Positions 37,108-47,506 of a DNA stretch of 64,000 bases are shown here, in pieces; position 1 is the stretch's first letter, and every line of letters starts with the position of its first letter. The notes below the pieces were generated by a model. It had not been told where the DNA came from, ran no database searches, and was given only the letters and a program-made list of their open reading frames with translations. Origin of the DNA: Nostoc sp. NMS9 (GTDB lineage Bacteria; Cyanobacteriota; Cyanobacteriia; Cyanobacteriales; Nostocaceae); the NCBI RefSeq assembly GCF_017114995.1, contig NZ_JABXKL010000005.1:124001-188000 (forward strand). The letters run 5' to 3'. The position numbers and the translations under genes were made by a program.

Positions 37108-38190
37108 ATGAATACTGATAAAAATGCTGCGTCTGAAATTATGTTGCAGGGAAGCCAGTATATGCTACATGGCTTTCCAGTGCTTGGTATTCCTGATGAA
37201 GAGCGTGCTGTAAAATACTTCAGCCTCAATCCATTTCTGCCAAACGCCCAGAATCGTTGTCCGATTGAATGTGCCTATTGTGTCTGTCATCAAGACCGTG
37301 AATGGCATCATTATCCACAAAACTTTCAGGATGTCTCAGCTCCAGTTAACCTGCTCGATCTTTTGCTAGACTACATTTTTGCTACCCCGGAAGGACAAAA
37401 GGGCTTTCCAATTTCACTATGCGATTACTCTGACCCTTTTATTCCAGCCCATCGAGAACGTGTACTATCAATTCTGGATGCACTGATTGACCGGAAAGCC
37501 GCCAATATCGTCTACATCACCACCAAAGTCCATCCCGGTCAATCTTTTCTAGAAAGCCTCAAAACAACTTTAGAGCGTCCTCATTCACTTCGAGTCACTG
37601 TCTTTGTTAGTCTACCACCCTTGAAACCAGGCTATGAGCAAGCCTCAATTCAGAGTCGGGTAGAGTTGTTGCAAGATTTAGTAAACCTTGGTATACCCTG
37701 TTGTTGGTATCTGCGTCCACTGGTTGAAGAGTGGTTTGATGAAGCTTTAATGTGGCAATTAGCACGTACATTATTGCCTCATGTTTCCCGTCACGTTATT
37801 TTATCTGGGCTTGTAATGTCTGAAGAGATTGAAGCGAGTCTGTTAAAACAGGAATTAATCGTTCCAGAATGGGATCGTACACAACCAGGACGTAAGCAAT
37901 ACTTGTCATTGGAATTCGAGTCAAAACTGCGCTCAATTCTCAGCACTGTTGCTAGCAAGCAAAATATTTCTCTCGGCCCAGTGATGGGACATCGGCTATG
38001 CGGTACTAACGGCAATCATGCCTATGGCTGCTTGATTTGCGCTAAACAAAACCGTTATTGCCAGCTTTTTCAACTTCATCACTATGGTGAAACGATCGCT
38101 ACCGAAGATAATCAACGCCTCAAGACGCTATTGAGACAAGATTCAGTGAAAGTAAGCTCACGAGAGCCATCAACAGAAGAATGTCAGTAA
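37108..38190 (+). CDS. Radical SAM protein (SplB-like) with C-terminal cysteine group
   Basis: From the ATG at 37108 the product is 360 residues; upstream TTG at 37030 gives an unlikely extension. A CxxxCxxC cluster (CPIECAYC, Cys51/55/58) marks a radical SAM enzyme, followed by GFPISLCDYSDPF and NIVYITTKVHPG. The central barrel (RVTVFVSLPPLKPGYEQAS, then NLGIPCCWYLRPLV) resembles the SplB/Rv2578c group (COG1533). Near the C-terminus four cysteines (298, 308, 311, 318) in LCGTNGNHAYGCLICAK and NRYC could bind a second cluster. No substrate peptide or partner enzyme is next to it. Function unknown. Confidence 0.82.
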   Translation: MNTDKNAASEIMLQGSQYMLHGFPVLGIPDEERAVKYFSLNPFLPNAQNRCPIECAYCVCHQDREWHHYPQNFQDVSAPVNLLDLLLDYIFATPEGQKGFPISLCDYSDPFIPAHRERVLSILDALIDRKAANIVYITTKVHPGQSFLESLKTTLERPHSLRVTVFVSLPPLKPGYEQASIQSRVELLQDLVNLGIPCCWYLRPLVEEWFDEALMWQLARTLLPHVSRHVILSGLVMSEEIEASLLKQELIVPEWDRTQPGRKQYLSLEFESKLRSILSTVASKQNISLGPVMGHRLCGTNGNHAYGCLICAKQNRYCQLFQLHHYGETIATEDNQRLKTLLRQDSVKVSSREPSTEECQ

Positions 38191-38323
38191 AGTAATCCAA
38201 CCTGAAGTGAATTTAGGAACAGTCTGATTGTTTCATCACTATGCGTCTATAAAATTATTGTATTGGAGCATAAAGAGGGAAAATTATCTTGCGATTGTAG
38301 ATCAATTTTGAACACACCCAACA

Positions 38324-39376
38324 ATGAAATTCAGCGAAATCCTCCGTCTATTTGGTGACGCGGCCACCAATCATAGCCTGACTAGCAACCCAGACCAAGA
38401 CCCAGAAATTACAGGGGTAGCAGCCATTGATGAAGCTACCAACGGTACGATCGGTTACGTAGAAAGTGCAAAATTTAAATCTTTTGTTGGCAATACCAAT
38501 GCTAGTGCTTTAATTTTGCCCCAAGACGAAAAATTACAAGCGCTTGCACAAGAAAGGGGTATTGTCTGGCTAGCGACCCCAGATCCGCGATTATTGTTTG
38601 CCAAAGCGATCGCACTTTTTTATCAACCATATCGCCCTACCCCAGAAATTCATCCCACCGCTGTGATTCACTCCACCGCAAAAGTTGGTAGTGATGTTTA
38701 TATTGGCCCCCATGCTGTGATTCAACAAGGGGTAGAAATTGGTAACGGTGCAATCATTCATCCCAATGTAGTGATTTATCCAGATGCCAAAATAGGCGAT
38801 CGCACCACCTTACACGCCAACTGTACCATCCACGAACGCACCCGCATCGGTGCAGATTGCGTCATTCACAGTGGTGCTGTCATTGGTGCAGAAGGCTTTG
38901 GTTTTGTTCCTACCCGTACTGGTTGGTTCAAAATGGAACAATCAGGCTATACAGTCTTAGAAGATGGCGTGGAAGTTGGCTGCAACACTGGCATTGACCG
39001 CCCAGCAGTCGGAGAAACACGGGTAGGTCGCAATACAGTAATAGATAGCTTAGTGCAAATAGGTCATGGTTGCCAAATCGGTTCTGGTTGTGCGATCGCA
39101 GGTCAGGTTGGCATGGCGGGAGGGGTTAAACTGGGAAATCGCGTTATTTTAGCTGGACAAACAGGAATAGTCAATCAAGTGAAGATGGGAGATGGGGCGA
39201 TGACATCTGCTCAAACTGGAATTCACAACGATGTTGCACCAGGAGAAATTGTCTGCGGAACTCCAGCCCTTCCTTACAAACTATATCTCAAGGTATCTGC
39301 TGTTTATGGTCGCCTGCCAGATATGTATCAATCGCTCAAACAATTGCAACGTCAATTCAAAAATAGCAATGAATAA
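38324..39376 (+). CDS. lpxD: UDP-3-O-acylglucosamine N-acyltransferase
   Basis: The 350-residue product is LpxD, which adds the second acyl chain to UDP-3-O-acylglucosamine in lipid A synthesis. It has the N-terminal uridine-binding domain (to about 105), then a left-handed beta helix of hexapeptide repeats (IHPTAVIHSTAKVGSDVYIG onward). The catalytic histidine segment is LVQIGHGCQIG, and the C-terminal helix starts GRLPDMYQSLKQLQ. It is not in an lpx cluster here, as is common in cyanobacteria. Confidence 0.94.
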   Translation: MKFSEILRLFGDAATNHSLTSNPDQDPEITGVAAIDEATNGTIGYVESAKFKSFVGNTNASALILPQDEKLQALAQERGIVWLATPDPRLLFAKAIALFYQPYRPTPEIHPTAVIHSTAKVGSDVYIGPHAVIQQGVEIGNGAIIHPNVVIYPDAKIGDRTTLHANCTIHERTRIGADCVIHSGAVIGAEGFGFVPTRTGWFKMEQSGYTVLEDGVEVGCNTGIDRPAVGETRVGRNTVIDSLVQIGHGCQIGSGCAIAGQVGMAGGVKLGNRVILAGQTGIVNQVKMGDGAMTSAQTGIHNDVAPGEIVCGTPALPYKLYLKVSAVYGRLPDMYQSLKQLQRQFKNSNE

Positions 39377-40075
39377 GCTGAAAGTTATCTAAATTACATA
39401 ACCAAATTCAAAATAACTCTTGTGGGGCGTGAATCTTTCACGTCCTATTCTGTATTCTTATTCCAGAGGATTTTGTTTTTATTCTTATTGACAGATGACA
39501 AATAAAAGTTGCTTATATAATTCTTATACAAACTTTAGAAATTATAGAAAAAAGTAAAGATTTAGTTAATGATATTTTTTTTATTTGCTTAGAAAAAAAT
39601 AAAACACTAGAATTTTTATGAGGACAAAGTACGAACTTGTACTGAATTCTTTTATCAAAGAGGGTAATAAATTAGTCAAAATAATTGTGCGTACAGTTCA
39701 ATTAACCAAAAACAAAAATTTTTCAAACGCATTCTAGTTAAAGTTTAGCCTCAATTGTTGAAGATAATCTCAATTTTCAAGCTGATCCTAACCGAAATAA
39801 GGATTTGCAAATAACTTGGGAAGTATGGTTACAAAGGGTATGCACATTTTACTATGTAAACTTGCCTCAGTAATTGTCCATTATTCGCATCCAATCAGTC
39901 AATCAAGTAACTGAAGTGAGTTCACTTTGTTAATAAGCATTTGCAAACATCCTCTGAAACATAGTTGCAAGGAGTATGCATTTTTTGCTATGCAAGCTGC
40001 GTGAATAATTGTCTAGATATTCACGCCAAATTAGACAATCAAGCATCAACAACAACCCACTTATCTCCTAGAATA
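39377..40075. other. Long leader region with a duplicated 80-bp segment
   Basis: The gap holds no recognised gene. Two related segments, 39828-39907 and 39964-40043 (136 bp apart), share GTATGCA, CTATG, TAATTGTC and a terminal CAATCAAG in the same order, at roughly 70% identity. They lie just upstream of the diiron protein start and may be a duplicated leader or regulatory region. Confidence 0.6.
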
Positions 40076-40807
40076 ATGACTGCAATTCTTTCTTTGGATA
40101 CTAAGATATCAAACCAATTACAGCAAGTTTTGTTAGAACTCACGACTGTACAAGATTTGTCTCTACATCCCTTCGTTCAACGCTTTGCCAAGGGAGAATT
40201 TTCACAAGATGCAATCCGCCAGTTTGCTATGAAAATGCTACCTGGCTCAAACAGATTCAATATGGCATTTCTGAAAGTTGCGTCAAAAATGGATAGTTAC
40301 CATGCTAGAACTATTATGCTAGAAAATGCATTTACAGAGCATGGAGAACTCAACCCAGACTTTGCTCATGTAGCACTTTTTATGCGTTTTATGAAAGGTA
40401 TTGATTGTCCTAAAATTGATATCAATGCCGATGATGGAGCGTTTCTCATTCCGGCATTACGCTTTAAGAAATTTGAATTTTGTGATGATGAACCTATAGT
40501 ACGCTCTTTAGGAAGATTTGCAGCAATTGAGCAAGTCTTACCTGGAATTTTCATCAAATATATCGAAGGAATTCGTAAGATATTTAAAGGGATTGATGAC
40601 CATACCATCGAATATTTTCATCTTCACTGTCACTTAGATCCAGAACATACAGACGAATTGATTCAAGTGGCCCAAATTTATACCAAGTCTGAGAAAGATG
40701 TTGAACTCTTCCGTGAAGGAGTTGAAGATATGGTTAAATCAATTGGTGATATGTTTTCTTGGATGGATGAAAACATCGAAAAAGAAGCGTTAACTTTACG
40801 AAGCTAA
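40076..40807 (+). CDS. Heme-oxygenase-fold probable diiron oxidase/oxygenase (HDO superfamily)
   Basis: The 243-residue all-helical product resembles the iron-containing redox enzyme/HDO family (relatives: CADD, UndA, SznF). Candidate metal ligands are LENAFTEHGELN, the glutamate in GRFAAIEQVLPG, and HLHCHLDPEH, which contains the HxxxDxxH motif typical of these dimetal sites. The start at 40076 is chosen because the upstream in-frame part from a TTG at 39965 is cysteine-rich and falls in a duplicated leader. The substrate is unknown; nothing adjacent names a pathway. TenA/PqqC-like cofactor proteins share the fold but lack this motif. Confidence 0.72.
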   Translation: MTAILSLDTKISNQLQQVLLELTTVQDLSLHPFVQRFAKGEFSQDAIRQFAMKMLPGSNRFNMAFLKVASKMDSYHARTIMLENAFTEHGELNPDFAHVALFMRFMKGIDCPKIDINADDGAFLIPALRFKKFEFCDDEPIVRSLGRFAAIEQVLPGIFIKYIEGIRKIFKGIDDHTIEYFHLHCHLDPEHTDELIQVAQIYTKSEKDVELFREGVEDMVKSIGDMFSWMDENIEKEALTLRS

Positions 40808-41009
40808 TACCAAAGCAATTCTCAAAATTAGAGTTTAATTAAAATTATCCAAAATTACCAGTCTTATATATTGTAAGTTGGTTAATTTTGGAAATTTTTT
40901 TATCAAAACATGTACGGCGTAAATCTAGCTAACATTTAAATTATTGGACTTCGGACAAATAAAAGTACACGAATACTGTTAATCGTCCAAAGTCCAATCA
41001 ATTAACCAG

Positions 41010-41031
41010 ACAAGGGACTTAAGCCCCTTGT
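41010..41031. terminator. Near-palindromic hairpin after the HdrB-like gene
   Basis: ACAAGGGACTTAAGCCCCTTGT is a near-perfect palindrome 11 nt past the stop of the minus-strand gene and between convergent genes. It may terminate transcription, but lacks a T run. Confidence 0.45.
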
Positions 41032-41041
41032 AATCCATAAA

Positions 41042-41947
41042 CTAAAATCCTAATTTTTCCAACACTGGCTTTGTAGAAACAATGTGACGGTCTAAACCCA
41101 GTTCTTTTGGACTAACCCCAAGTGCCAAAGCAATCAACTGGGGTAAATGCAACACTGGTAAACCTAGCTTTTGTTCAATCACCTTTTCTACCTCTGGCTG
41201 ACGCGAATCTAAATTTAAGTGGCACAGAGGACAAGGCGTAACTATACAGTCAGCACCAGATGCTAAAGCGTCCTGAATATGCATCCCTGCCATCTTGAAA
41301 GATTGGGTAGTGGCATAACTAGAAAGCGGCCAACCACAACATTGTGTCCGCCCTCGGTAATAAATTGGTGTTGCACCCACCGCCCGAAACATATTTTCCA
41401 TCGCTTCCGGTTGGAAAGGGTCGTCATAAGGCATAGATTTTTGGGCGCGGAGGAGATAACAGCCATAAAAAGCCGCACATTTTAATCCAGTTAACTTCCG
41501 GGTGACACGTTTGGTAATTTCCTCTAAACCGTAATCTGTTACTAAGGCGTAAAGAAGATGTTTAACGTCAGTACTGCCGCGATAAGGCGAACAGCCTTCT
41601 TTATGTAGCAAGCCATTAACTTGTTCAATGTAAACAGGATTAGTTGTCTGGCATTCCTTCAGATGTTCGTTGACGTGACCGATAACACCTTGACAAGTGC
41701 TGCAATGGGTAAGTAAGGGCAAATTTAATTCTTCTGCTAGGGCAATATTTCTGGCGTTAACTGTATCTTCTAGCAGTTGCGAATCTTCTTTAAATGTGCC
41801 AGAACCACAGCAAGCAGCTTTTTTAAGTTCAACTAGTTCAATGCCCAGTGCTTGGGTAAGCGCTTGAGTTGATTGGTAAAGTTCCCGACAGGCCCCTTGA
41901 GCAACACAACCGGGGAAGTAAGCGTATTTCAGTGTCTGAGGTAGCAT
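41042..41947 (-). CDS. HdrB-like CCG-domain iron-sulfur protein
   Basis: The 301-residue product carries two cysteine-rich CCG modules: YFPGCVAQGA with KKAACCGSGTFK and THCSTCQG, then AFYGCYLLRA with TQCCGWPLSS and VTPCPLCHLN. This matches heterodisulfide reductase subunit B and the SdhE/SdhC-type iron-sulfur subunits found in cyanobacteria. It probably binds one or two non-cubane [4Fe-4S] clusters and handles disulfide or quinone electrons. No HdrA, HdrC or succinate dehydrogenase gene is adjacent, so the partner is unknown. Confidence 0.85.
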   Translation of the reverse strand: MLPQTLKYAYFPGCVAQGACRELYQSTQALTQALGIELVELKKAACCGSGTFKEDSQLLEDTVNARNIALAEELNLPLLTHCSTCQGVIGHVNEHLKECQTTNPVYIEQVNGLLHKEGCSPYRGSTDVKHLLYALVTDYGLEEITKRVTRKLTGLKCAAFYGCYLLRAQKSMPYDDPFQPEAMENMFRAVGATPIYYRGRTQCCGWPLSSYATTQSFKMAGMHIQDALASGADCIVTPCPLCHLNLDSRQPEVEKVIEQKLGLPVLHLPQLIALALGVSPKELGLDRHIVSTKPVLEKLGF

Positions 41948-42377
41948 AGAAGTATGTTTGGGTTAGAGCGATCGCTCTAAACAATAACTGTTTTATCATT
42001 CCCTTGTTAGCACCAAAGTTCTGATCTGATGTTTGACGTTTAGCTACCCTTTAACCTAGACAGTTAGGGGTCGCGGCATCTACATATTCTTAACTGCTAG
42101 CAAGGCTGTAAATACTGATCGAGACATTGTAAAAAATTTTAGCAATAATTGGAAAACCAAAGCATTTACACGGTATTGGGGATGGCGTAGCACGCTCTAC
42201 TGCTCAAGTGTTCCTAGAAAACTTACCTCATTTATTTTAGGAATGGGAGAGGTTTTCTAGCAGAAAAACCCTTGGAAGTATGCGGGCGATCGCGCTTGAC
42301 GATAAGATGTATATGCTCAAAACAATGTTTCCCGTAAAGAGCAGAACCTAGCAACTGGTTAAGGACTTTTATTATTT
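41948..42377. other. Divergent intergenic region upstream of acpP
   Basis: These 430 bp contain promoters for the flanking genes by position. A repeat-like GATGGCGTAGCACGCTCTAC lies near 42182. I see no gene. Confidence 0.45.
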
Positions 42378-42632
42378 ATGAGCCAAACGGAACTTTTTGA
42401 AAAGGTCAAGAAAATCGTCACCGAACAACTGAGTGTTGAAGATGATACCAAAATCACTCCCCAGTCCAAATTTATGGAAGATTTAGGAGCAGATTCCTTA
42501 GATACCGTTGAACTGGTGATGGCTTTGGAAGAAGAATTTGATATCGAAATTCCTGACGAAGCTGCCGAACAGATTGTATCGGTTCAAGACGCAGTAGATT
42601 ACATCAATAACAAAGTTACCGCCTCAGCTTAA
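42378..42632 (+). CDS. acpP: Acyl carrier protein
   Basis: The 84-residue acidic protein has the phosphopantetheine site [18 protein letters not shown]; the serine carries the prosthetic group. It is a normal-length ACP for fatty acid synthesis, followed by fabF on the same strand, the standard gene order. Confidence 0.97.
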   Translation: MSQTELFEKVKKIVTEQLSVEDDTKITPQSKFMEDLGADSLDTVELVMALEEEFDIEIPDEAAEQIVSVQDAVDYINNKVTASA

Positions 42633-42868
42633 CTGAGGATTGGAATTGGGGATTGGGATTGGGGAGATTTTTCTCTAATATCTAGCCACTCTTCGCCTGA
42701 CGCTGCTAATGTCACTAATGCTGACGTTAACGACAGTCACTTGAAGTCAGCAAATCCGATGCCAGTCGCTCGTAAAGGAAACCTTTAAGATCGCGCTGGC
42801 TCACCAGTACCTAGTCGCTAACCTCAAATTTTTTGCCTGCTAGCTTTTTCGCCATTTTTAACTGAATC

Positions 42869-44119
42869 ATGACAGATCATACACGTAAACGCGTTGTTGT
42901 AACTGGTGTTGGCGCGATTACACCTATAGGTAACACAGCAACAGAATATTGGAATGGATTATTGAGTGGACGCAATGGCATTGACTACATCACATTATTT
43001 GATCCGTCTCGCCATGATTGCCAGATTGCTGGTGAGGTGAAAAACTTCGATCCGCATGATTACTTGGAGCGTAAAGAGGCCAAGCGCATGGATCGATTTT
43101 CCCAATTTGGGGTTGCGGCAGCAAAACAGGCTTTAGCTAACGCGGAGTTAGCGATCAATGACCTGAATGCAGAACAGGTAGGTGTGATGATCGGTTCTGG
43201 CGTTGGTGGGATTAAGGTATTAGAAGACCAGCAAACTATCTACCTCAACCGTGGCCCCGATCGCTGTAGTCCATTCATGATTCCGATGATGATCGCCAAT
43301 ATGGCCGCAGGATTAACGGCAATTCACACGGGTGCTAAAGGGCCAAACTCCTGTCCTGTAACTGCCTGTGCCGCTGGTTCCAACGCTATTGGAGATGCTT
43401 TTCGCTTAATTCAAGGGGGATATGCCCAAGCGATGATTTGCGGGGGAACGGAGTCAGCTGTCACACCCTTATCGATAGCTGGGTTCGCCGCCTGCAAAGC
43501 ACTCTCTTTTAACAATGATGACCCGGCTCATGCTTGCCGTCCCTTTGACCGCGATCGCAACGGATTTGTTTTGGGTGAAGGTTCAGGAATTTTAATTCTA
43601 GAAGAACTGCAACACGCCATCAGTCGCGGCGCTCACATTTATGCGGAAATGATCGGTTATGGCATGACCTGTGATGCCTACCACATCACCTCCCCCGTAC
43701 CTGGTGGACTTGGAGCCGCTAGAGCGATCGAACTAGCGCTCAAAGATGCTGGCATAACTCCCGAACAAATTAGCTATATTAACGCCCACGGCACTAGCAC
43801 CCCAGCTAATGATTCAACTGAAACCTCAGCAATCAAAAAAGCCTTGGGAGAATATGCCTATAAAGTGGCAATTAGCTCCACCAAATCGATGACAGGTCAT
43901 TTATTGGGCGGTTCTGGAGGTATTGAAGCAGTCGCAACAGTACTAGCGATCGCTAATGACCAAATTCCACCGACAATTAATCTGGAAAATCCCGATCCTG
44001 AGTGTGACTTAGATTACGTGCCTAACTCTAGCCGCGCTCAAAAAGTCGAGGTGGCAATATCCAATTCCTTTGGGTTTGGCGGTCATAATGTCACACTGGC
44101 CTTTAAGAAATACGTTTAA
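42869..44119 (+). CDS. fabF: 3-oxoacyl-ACP synthase II
   Basis: The 416-residue product is FabF (KAS II), which extends acyl-ACP by two carbons with malonyl-ACP. The Cys-His-His triad is visible: VTACAAGSNA (nucleophile), INAHGTSTPAND and KSMTGHLLGGSGG. It lies 236 bp after acpP. That gap contains a dispersed-repeat segment (about 42720-42810), so the spacing is larger than usual. Confidence 0.97.
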   Translation: MTDHTRKRVVVTGVGAITPIGNTATEYWNGLLSGRNGIDYITLFDPSRHDCQIAGEVKNFDPHDYLERKEAKRMDRFSQFGVAAAKQALANAELAINDLNAEQVGVMIGSGVGGIKVLEDQQTIYLNRGPDRCSPFMIPMMIANMAAGLTAIHTGAKGPNSCPVTACAAGSNAIGDAFRLIQGGYAQAMICGGTESAVTPLSIAGFAACKALSFNNDDPAHACRPFDRDRNGFVLGEGSGILILEELQHAISRGAHIYAEMIGYGMTCDAYHITSPVPGGLGAARAIELALKDAGITPEQISYINAHGTSTPANDSTETSAIKKALGEYAYKVAISSTKSMTGHLLGGSGGIEAVATVLAIANDQIPPTINLENPDPECDLDYVPNSSRAQKVEVAISNSFGFGGHNVTLAFKKYV

Positions 44120-44446
44120 AAGAAGTCAGGAGGCAGGAGGCAGGGGGCAGGAAGCAAAAGTCAGAATTCAGAATTCAGGAGTCAGAATTCAGTAGTTTGA
44201 TCCGACTCTGCTCCTTTGCCCAATCCCCAATGCCCAATGCCCAATGTATCAGAAATATCATTCCGATATAAAGTAAGCGTTCAGCATGACCCAATTATCA
44301 GCTTGATTTATCACCAGAAACTCAGGAGATCCCGCTTGTCCATCGACAAGTGGGAGTGGGATGATGAGGATACTGTGGGGAATCTAAAATAACCCCAGCA
44401 AGAGAAGCTACGAAGAGTGCTAACCCGTCGTTAAAAACAAGAGATT
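44120..44446. repeat. Repeat-rich spacer before tkt
   Basis: From about 44126 to 44260 the spacer is short tandem units (AGGCAGG, TCAGAATTCAG, CAATGCC). The remaining 190 bp should hold the tkt promoter. No gene is seen. Confidence 0.7.
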
Positions 44447-46474
44447 ATGACTGTTGCAACCCAATCCGCCAAAGAATTGTCCGTCGAAGAACTGGCTATT
44501 AACTCGATCCGCTTCTTGGCTGTTGATGCCGTAGAAAAGGCAAAATCGGGACACCCAGGACTACCAATGGGTGCGGCTCCGATGGCTTTTGTACTCTGGG
44601 ATCGCTTTTTGAAGTTTAATCCCAAGAATCCCAAATGGTTTAACCGCGATCGCTTTGTCTTATCTGCCGGTCATGGCTCGATGTTGCAGTACGCCCTACT
44701 GTACCTGACAGGCTACGATAGCGTCAGCATTGAAGATATCAAGCAATTCCGTCAATGGGAATCTAAAACCCCCGGACACCCCGAAAACTTCATGACCCCA
44801 GGCGTGGAAGTCACCACTGGCCCCTTGGGTCAAGGAATTGCCAATGGAGTCGGTTTAGCGATCGCCGAAGCGCACCTTGCCGCTAAATTTAACAAACCCG
44901 ATACCAAGATTGTTGACCATTACACCTACGTAATTGTGGGTGACGGTTGCAACATGGAAGGAATTTCTGGTGAAGCTTGTTCTTTCGCAGGACACTTGGG
45001 ATTAGGCAAACTCATCGCTCTGTACGACGACAACCACATCTCCATCGACGGTTCAACCGATGTGGCATTTACCGAAGATGTTTCTAAGCGCTTTGAAGCT
45101 TACGGCTGGCACGTCCAACACGTCGAGGACGGCAATACCGATTTAGAAGCGATCGCCAAAGCAATTGAAGCAGCCAAAGCTGTTACCGATAAGCCTTCTT
45201 TCATCAAGGTAACAACCATTATTGGTTACGGTTCCCCCAATAAAGCAAACACCGCTGGTGTTCACGGTGCTGCCCTTGGTGGAGACGAAATAGCATTGAC
45301 TCGGAAAAATTTGGGTTGGGAATATGAGCCTTTCGTAGTCCCAGAAGAGGCCCTCAACCACACCCGCAAAGCAGTGGAACGTGGCGCAGGTTACGAAGAC
45401 GAATGGAACAAGACTTTTGCAGACTACAAAGCTAAGTATGCCCAAGAAGCGGCTGACTTTGAACGCTACATAAGCAGCAAACTACCTGACGGTTGGGATA
45501 AGGTACTACCCACCTACACCCCAGAAGACAAAGGACAACCCACCCGCAAACACTCAGAAATCTCCCTCAACAAATTAGCGGCAGTTTTACCTGAATTGAT
45601 TGGTGGTTCGGCTGACTTGACCCACTCCAACCTTACCGAAGTCAAGGGCAAAGGCGACTTTCAAAAAGGGCACTACGAAAACCCCAACATCCACTTTGGT
45701 GTACGGGAACATGCTATGGGCGCAATCTGTAATGGGATAGCGCTGCACGCTTCGGGATTAATTCCCTACGGTGCTACCTTTTTGATCTTCACAGACTATA
45801 TGCGTGCTGCCATCCGCTTATCCGCCCTTTCCCAAGCTGGTGTGATTTGGGTGATGACCCACGATTCCATTGGACAAGGTGAAGATGGCCCCACGCACCA
45901 ACCCATTGAAACTCTGGCTTCCTTGCGAGCTATTCCTAATTTAACCGTGTTTCGTCCCGCAGACGGTAACGAAACCTCTGGTGCTTATAAAATAGCGATC
46001 GAAAAGGCCAAGCAAAACGCTCCGTCTCTGTTGGCGTTTACCCGTCAAAACGTCCCCAACTTGGCAGGTACATCGGTTGAAGGCGTGGCGAAGGGTGGAT
46101 ACACCGTGGTTGATAGCGAAGGTACACCTGAGATCATCTTGATTGGCACTGGTTCAGAACTGAGCCTCGCAGTCGGCGCAGCCGAAAAACTCACGGCTGA
46201 AGGCAAGAAAGTCCGTGTTGTCTCGCTACCCTCATGGGAACTGTTTGAAGCACAGGATGCGGCTTATAAAGAGTCCGTTCTGCCGAAAGCTGTCACCAAG
46301 CGTTTGTCTGTAGAAGCTGGTAGCAGTTTCGGTTGGCACAAGTACATAGGTACTGAAGGCGATACTGTTAGTATTGATCGCTTTGGTGCTTCGGCTCCAG
46401 GCAATGTTTGTTTAGAGAAGTTTGGCTTTAGCGTTGATAATGTGTTAGCTAAGGCTAAACAATTGTTGGGTTAA
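44447..46474 (+). CDS. tkt: Transketolase
   Basis: The 675-residue product is a full-length transketolase of the Calvin cycle and pentose phosphate pathway. The thiamine diphosphate motif starts [14 protein letters not shown] and runs to the asparagine of DDNHIS. The substrate-phosphate region ([15 protein letters not shown]) and the pyrimidine domain ([15 protein letters not shown]) are present. It has its own terminator and stands alone on the plus strand. Confidence 0.97.
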   Translation: MTVATQSAKELSVEELAINSIRFLAVDAVEKAKSGHPGLPMGAAPMAFVLWDRFLKFNPKNPKWFNRDRFVLSAGHGSMLQYALLYLTGYDSVSIEDIKQFRQWESKTPGHPENFMTPGVEVTTGPLGQGIANGVGLAIAEAHLAAKFNKPDTKIVDHYTYVIVGDGCNMEGISGEACSFAGHLGLGKLIALYDDNHISIDGSTDVAFTEDVSKRFEAYGWHVQHVEDGNTDLEAIAKAIEAAKAVTDKPSFIKVTTIIGYGSPNKANTAGVHGAALGGDEIALTRKNLGWEYEPFVVPEEALNHTRKAVERGAGYEDEWNKTFADYKAKYAQEAADFERYISSKLPDGWDKVLPTYTPEDKGQPTRKHSEISLNKLAAVLPELIGGSADLTHSNLTEVKGKGDFQKGHYENPNIHFGVREHAMGAICNGIALHASGLIPYGATFLIFTDYMRAAIRLSALSQAGVIWVMTHDSIGQGEDGPTHQPIETLASLRAIPNLTVFRPADGNETSGAYKIAIEKAKQNAPSLLAFTRQNVPNLAGTSVEGVAKGGYTVVDSEGTPEIILIGTGSELSLAVGAAEKLTAEGKKVRVVSLPSWELFEAQDAAYKESVLPKAVTKRLSVEAGSSFGWHKYIGTEGDTVSIDRFGASAPGNVCLEKFGFSVDNVLAKAKQLLG

Positions 46475-46504
46475 TAGCAACAGAATATTCTCAAAATTTT
46501 GCGG

Positions 46505-46530
46505 GGTGGGCATCTTGCCCACCTTTTTTT
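46505..46530 (+). terminator. Rho-independent terminator of tkt
   Basis: GGTGGGCA-TCT-TGCCCACC forms an 8-bp stem followed by seven T residues, 30 nt after the tkt stop. Confidence 0.95.
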
Positions 46531-46588
46531 ACGCGCAGAGGAAGATTAACTATAATTGAATAAATCACTGAAGAATTGAGAGGAAGTT

Positions 46589-46882
46589 ATGCAGGACGTT
46601 TCGGGTAAAAGAGATATAGCGATTGCACGGTTATCAAAAATTGTCGATAAGTTAATTCAAGATAATATTCTTTATCAAGAAAGATTAGATAAACAAGAAA
46701 TTATTCAACATCTAGTTAATTTATTGGATAAGTTTTCACCAGAATTTATAAATGCTCTTTCTGATGGTGAATTAACAGACAGAATTGATAGTATTTTAGT
46801 AATAGAGGCAGTTTCTGGAACATTAAATGATTTAACACCAGAGCAAATAGAGATGTTTGATGCAGCAGTAGAAAGGAGATAG
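46589..46882 (+). CDS. Putative antitoxin preceding a PIN toxin
   Basis: The 97-residue helical protein (IAIARLSKIVDKLIQDNILYQ, ending EQIEMFDAAVERR) precedes a PIN-domain gene by 6 nt, the usual antitoxin position. I do not recognise a DNA-binding motif. A GAGAGGA ribosome site precedes the ATG. Confidence 0.72.
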   Translation: MQDVSGKRDIAIARLSKIVDKLIQDNILYQERLDKQEIIQHLVNLLDKFSPEFINALSDGELTDRIDSILVIEAVSGTLNDLTPEQIEMFDAAVERR

Positions 46883-46888
46883 GAATAA

Positions 46889-47299
46889 ATGGGCTATCTT
46901 CTCGACACGAATATATTAACGGCTATTTTGAAGAATAATCAGAAGGTAAATAGTAAGCTAGAGGAGGTGCGTTTTCTGGGAGAAGATGTATTTATAAGTT
47001 GTATAACCTATTTTGAATCCAAAAGAGGATTGCTTTATGCAAATGCTAGCAGACAGATATCTGATTTAAATAAATTTTGTGGAATTTATAGAATTTTATT
47101 TTTAGATGATTTAGAAATTATAGAAAAACCCTGCGAAATTCATGCAGATTTAAAAAGAAAGGGTAGGAAAATACAAGAGGCTGATGTATTAATAGCGGCT
47201 ACGGCAATTGTACGCGGTTTGGTTCTGATTTCAGATGATTCTGATTTGTTGAGAGTCGAGAGGCTTAATTTAGAAAATTGGTTGAGAATGGAATCTTGA
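46889..47299 (+). CDS. VapC-like PIN-domain toxin
   Basis: The 136-residue product has the VapC active-site pattern: YLLDTNILTAIL (first aspartate), SCITYFESKRGL (glutamate), IQEADVLIAATAI and LISDDSDLLRV. These would chelate magnesium for tRNA or rRNA cleavage. It is closest to the tRNA-fMet-cleaving VapC type by pattern only. Paired with the gene 6 nt upstream. Confidence 0.88.
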   Translation: MGYLLDTNILTAILKNNQKVNSKLEEVRFLGEDVFISCITYFESKRGLLYANASRQISDLNKFCGIYRILFLDDLEIIEKPCEIHADLKRKGRKIQEADVLIAATAIVRGLVLISDDSDLLRVERLNLENWLRMES

Positions 47300-47506
47300 T
47301 GAAAATTACTCAAGTTTCCAATTGATTTAATCTTATGAATTACAGCGTTGTAAAAACAGGCTCCATCTTGATTTCAGAGCCTCAGTACATGGTTTAAATT
47401 TAGAACATATTATTTTAGTTAAACTTAAATTCTCTGTGATATATTGATGTAATGAATGATACTTGTAATGTAAATAATATTGTAGGAGATATTAAAACTT
47501 AGCATT

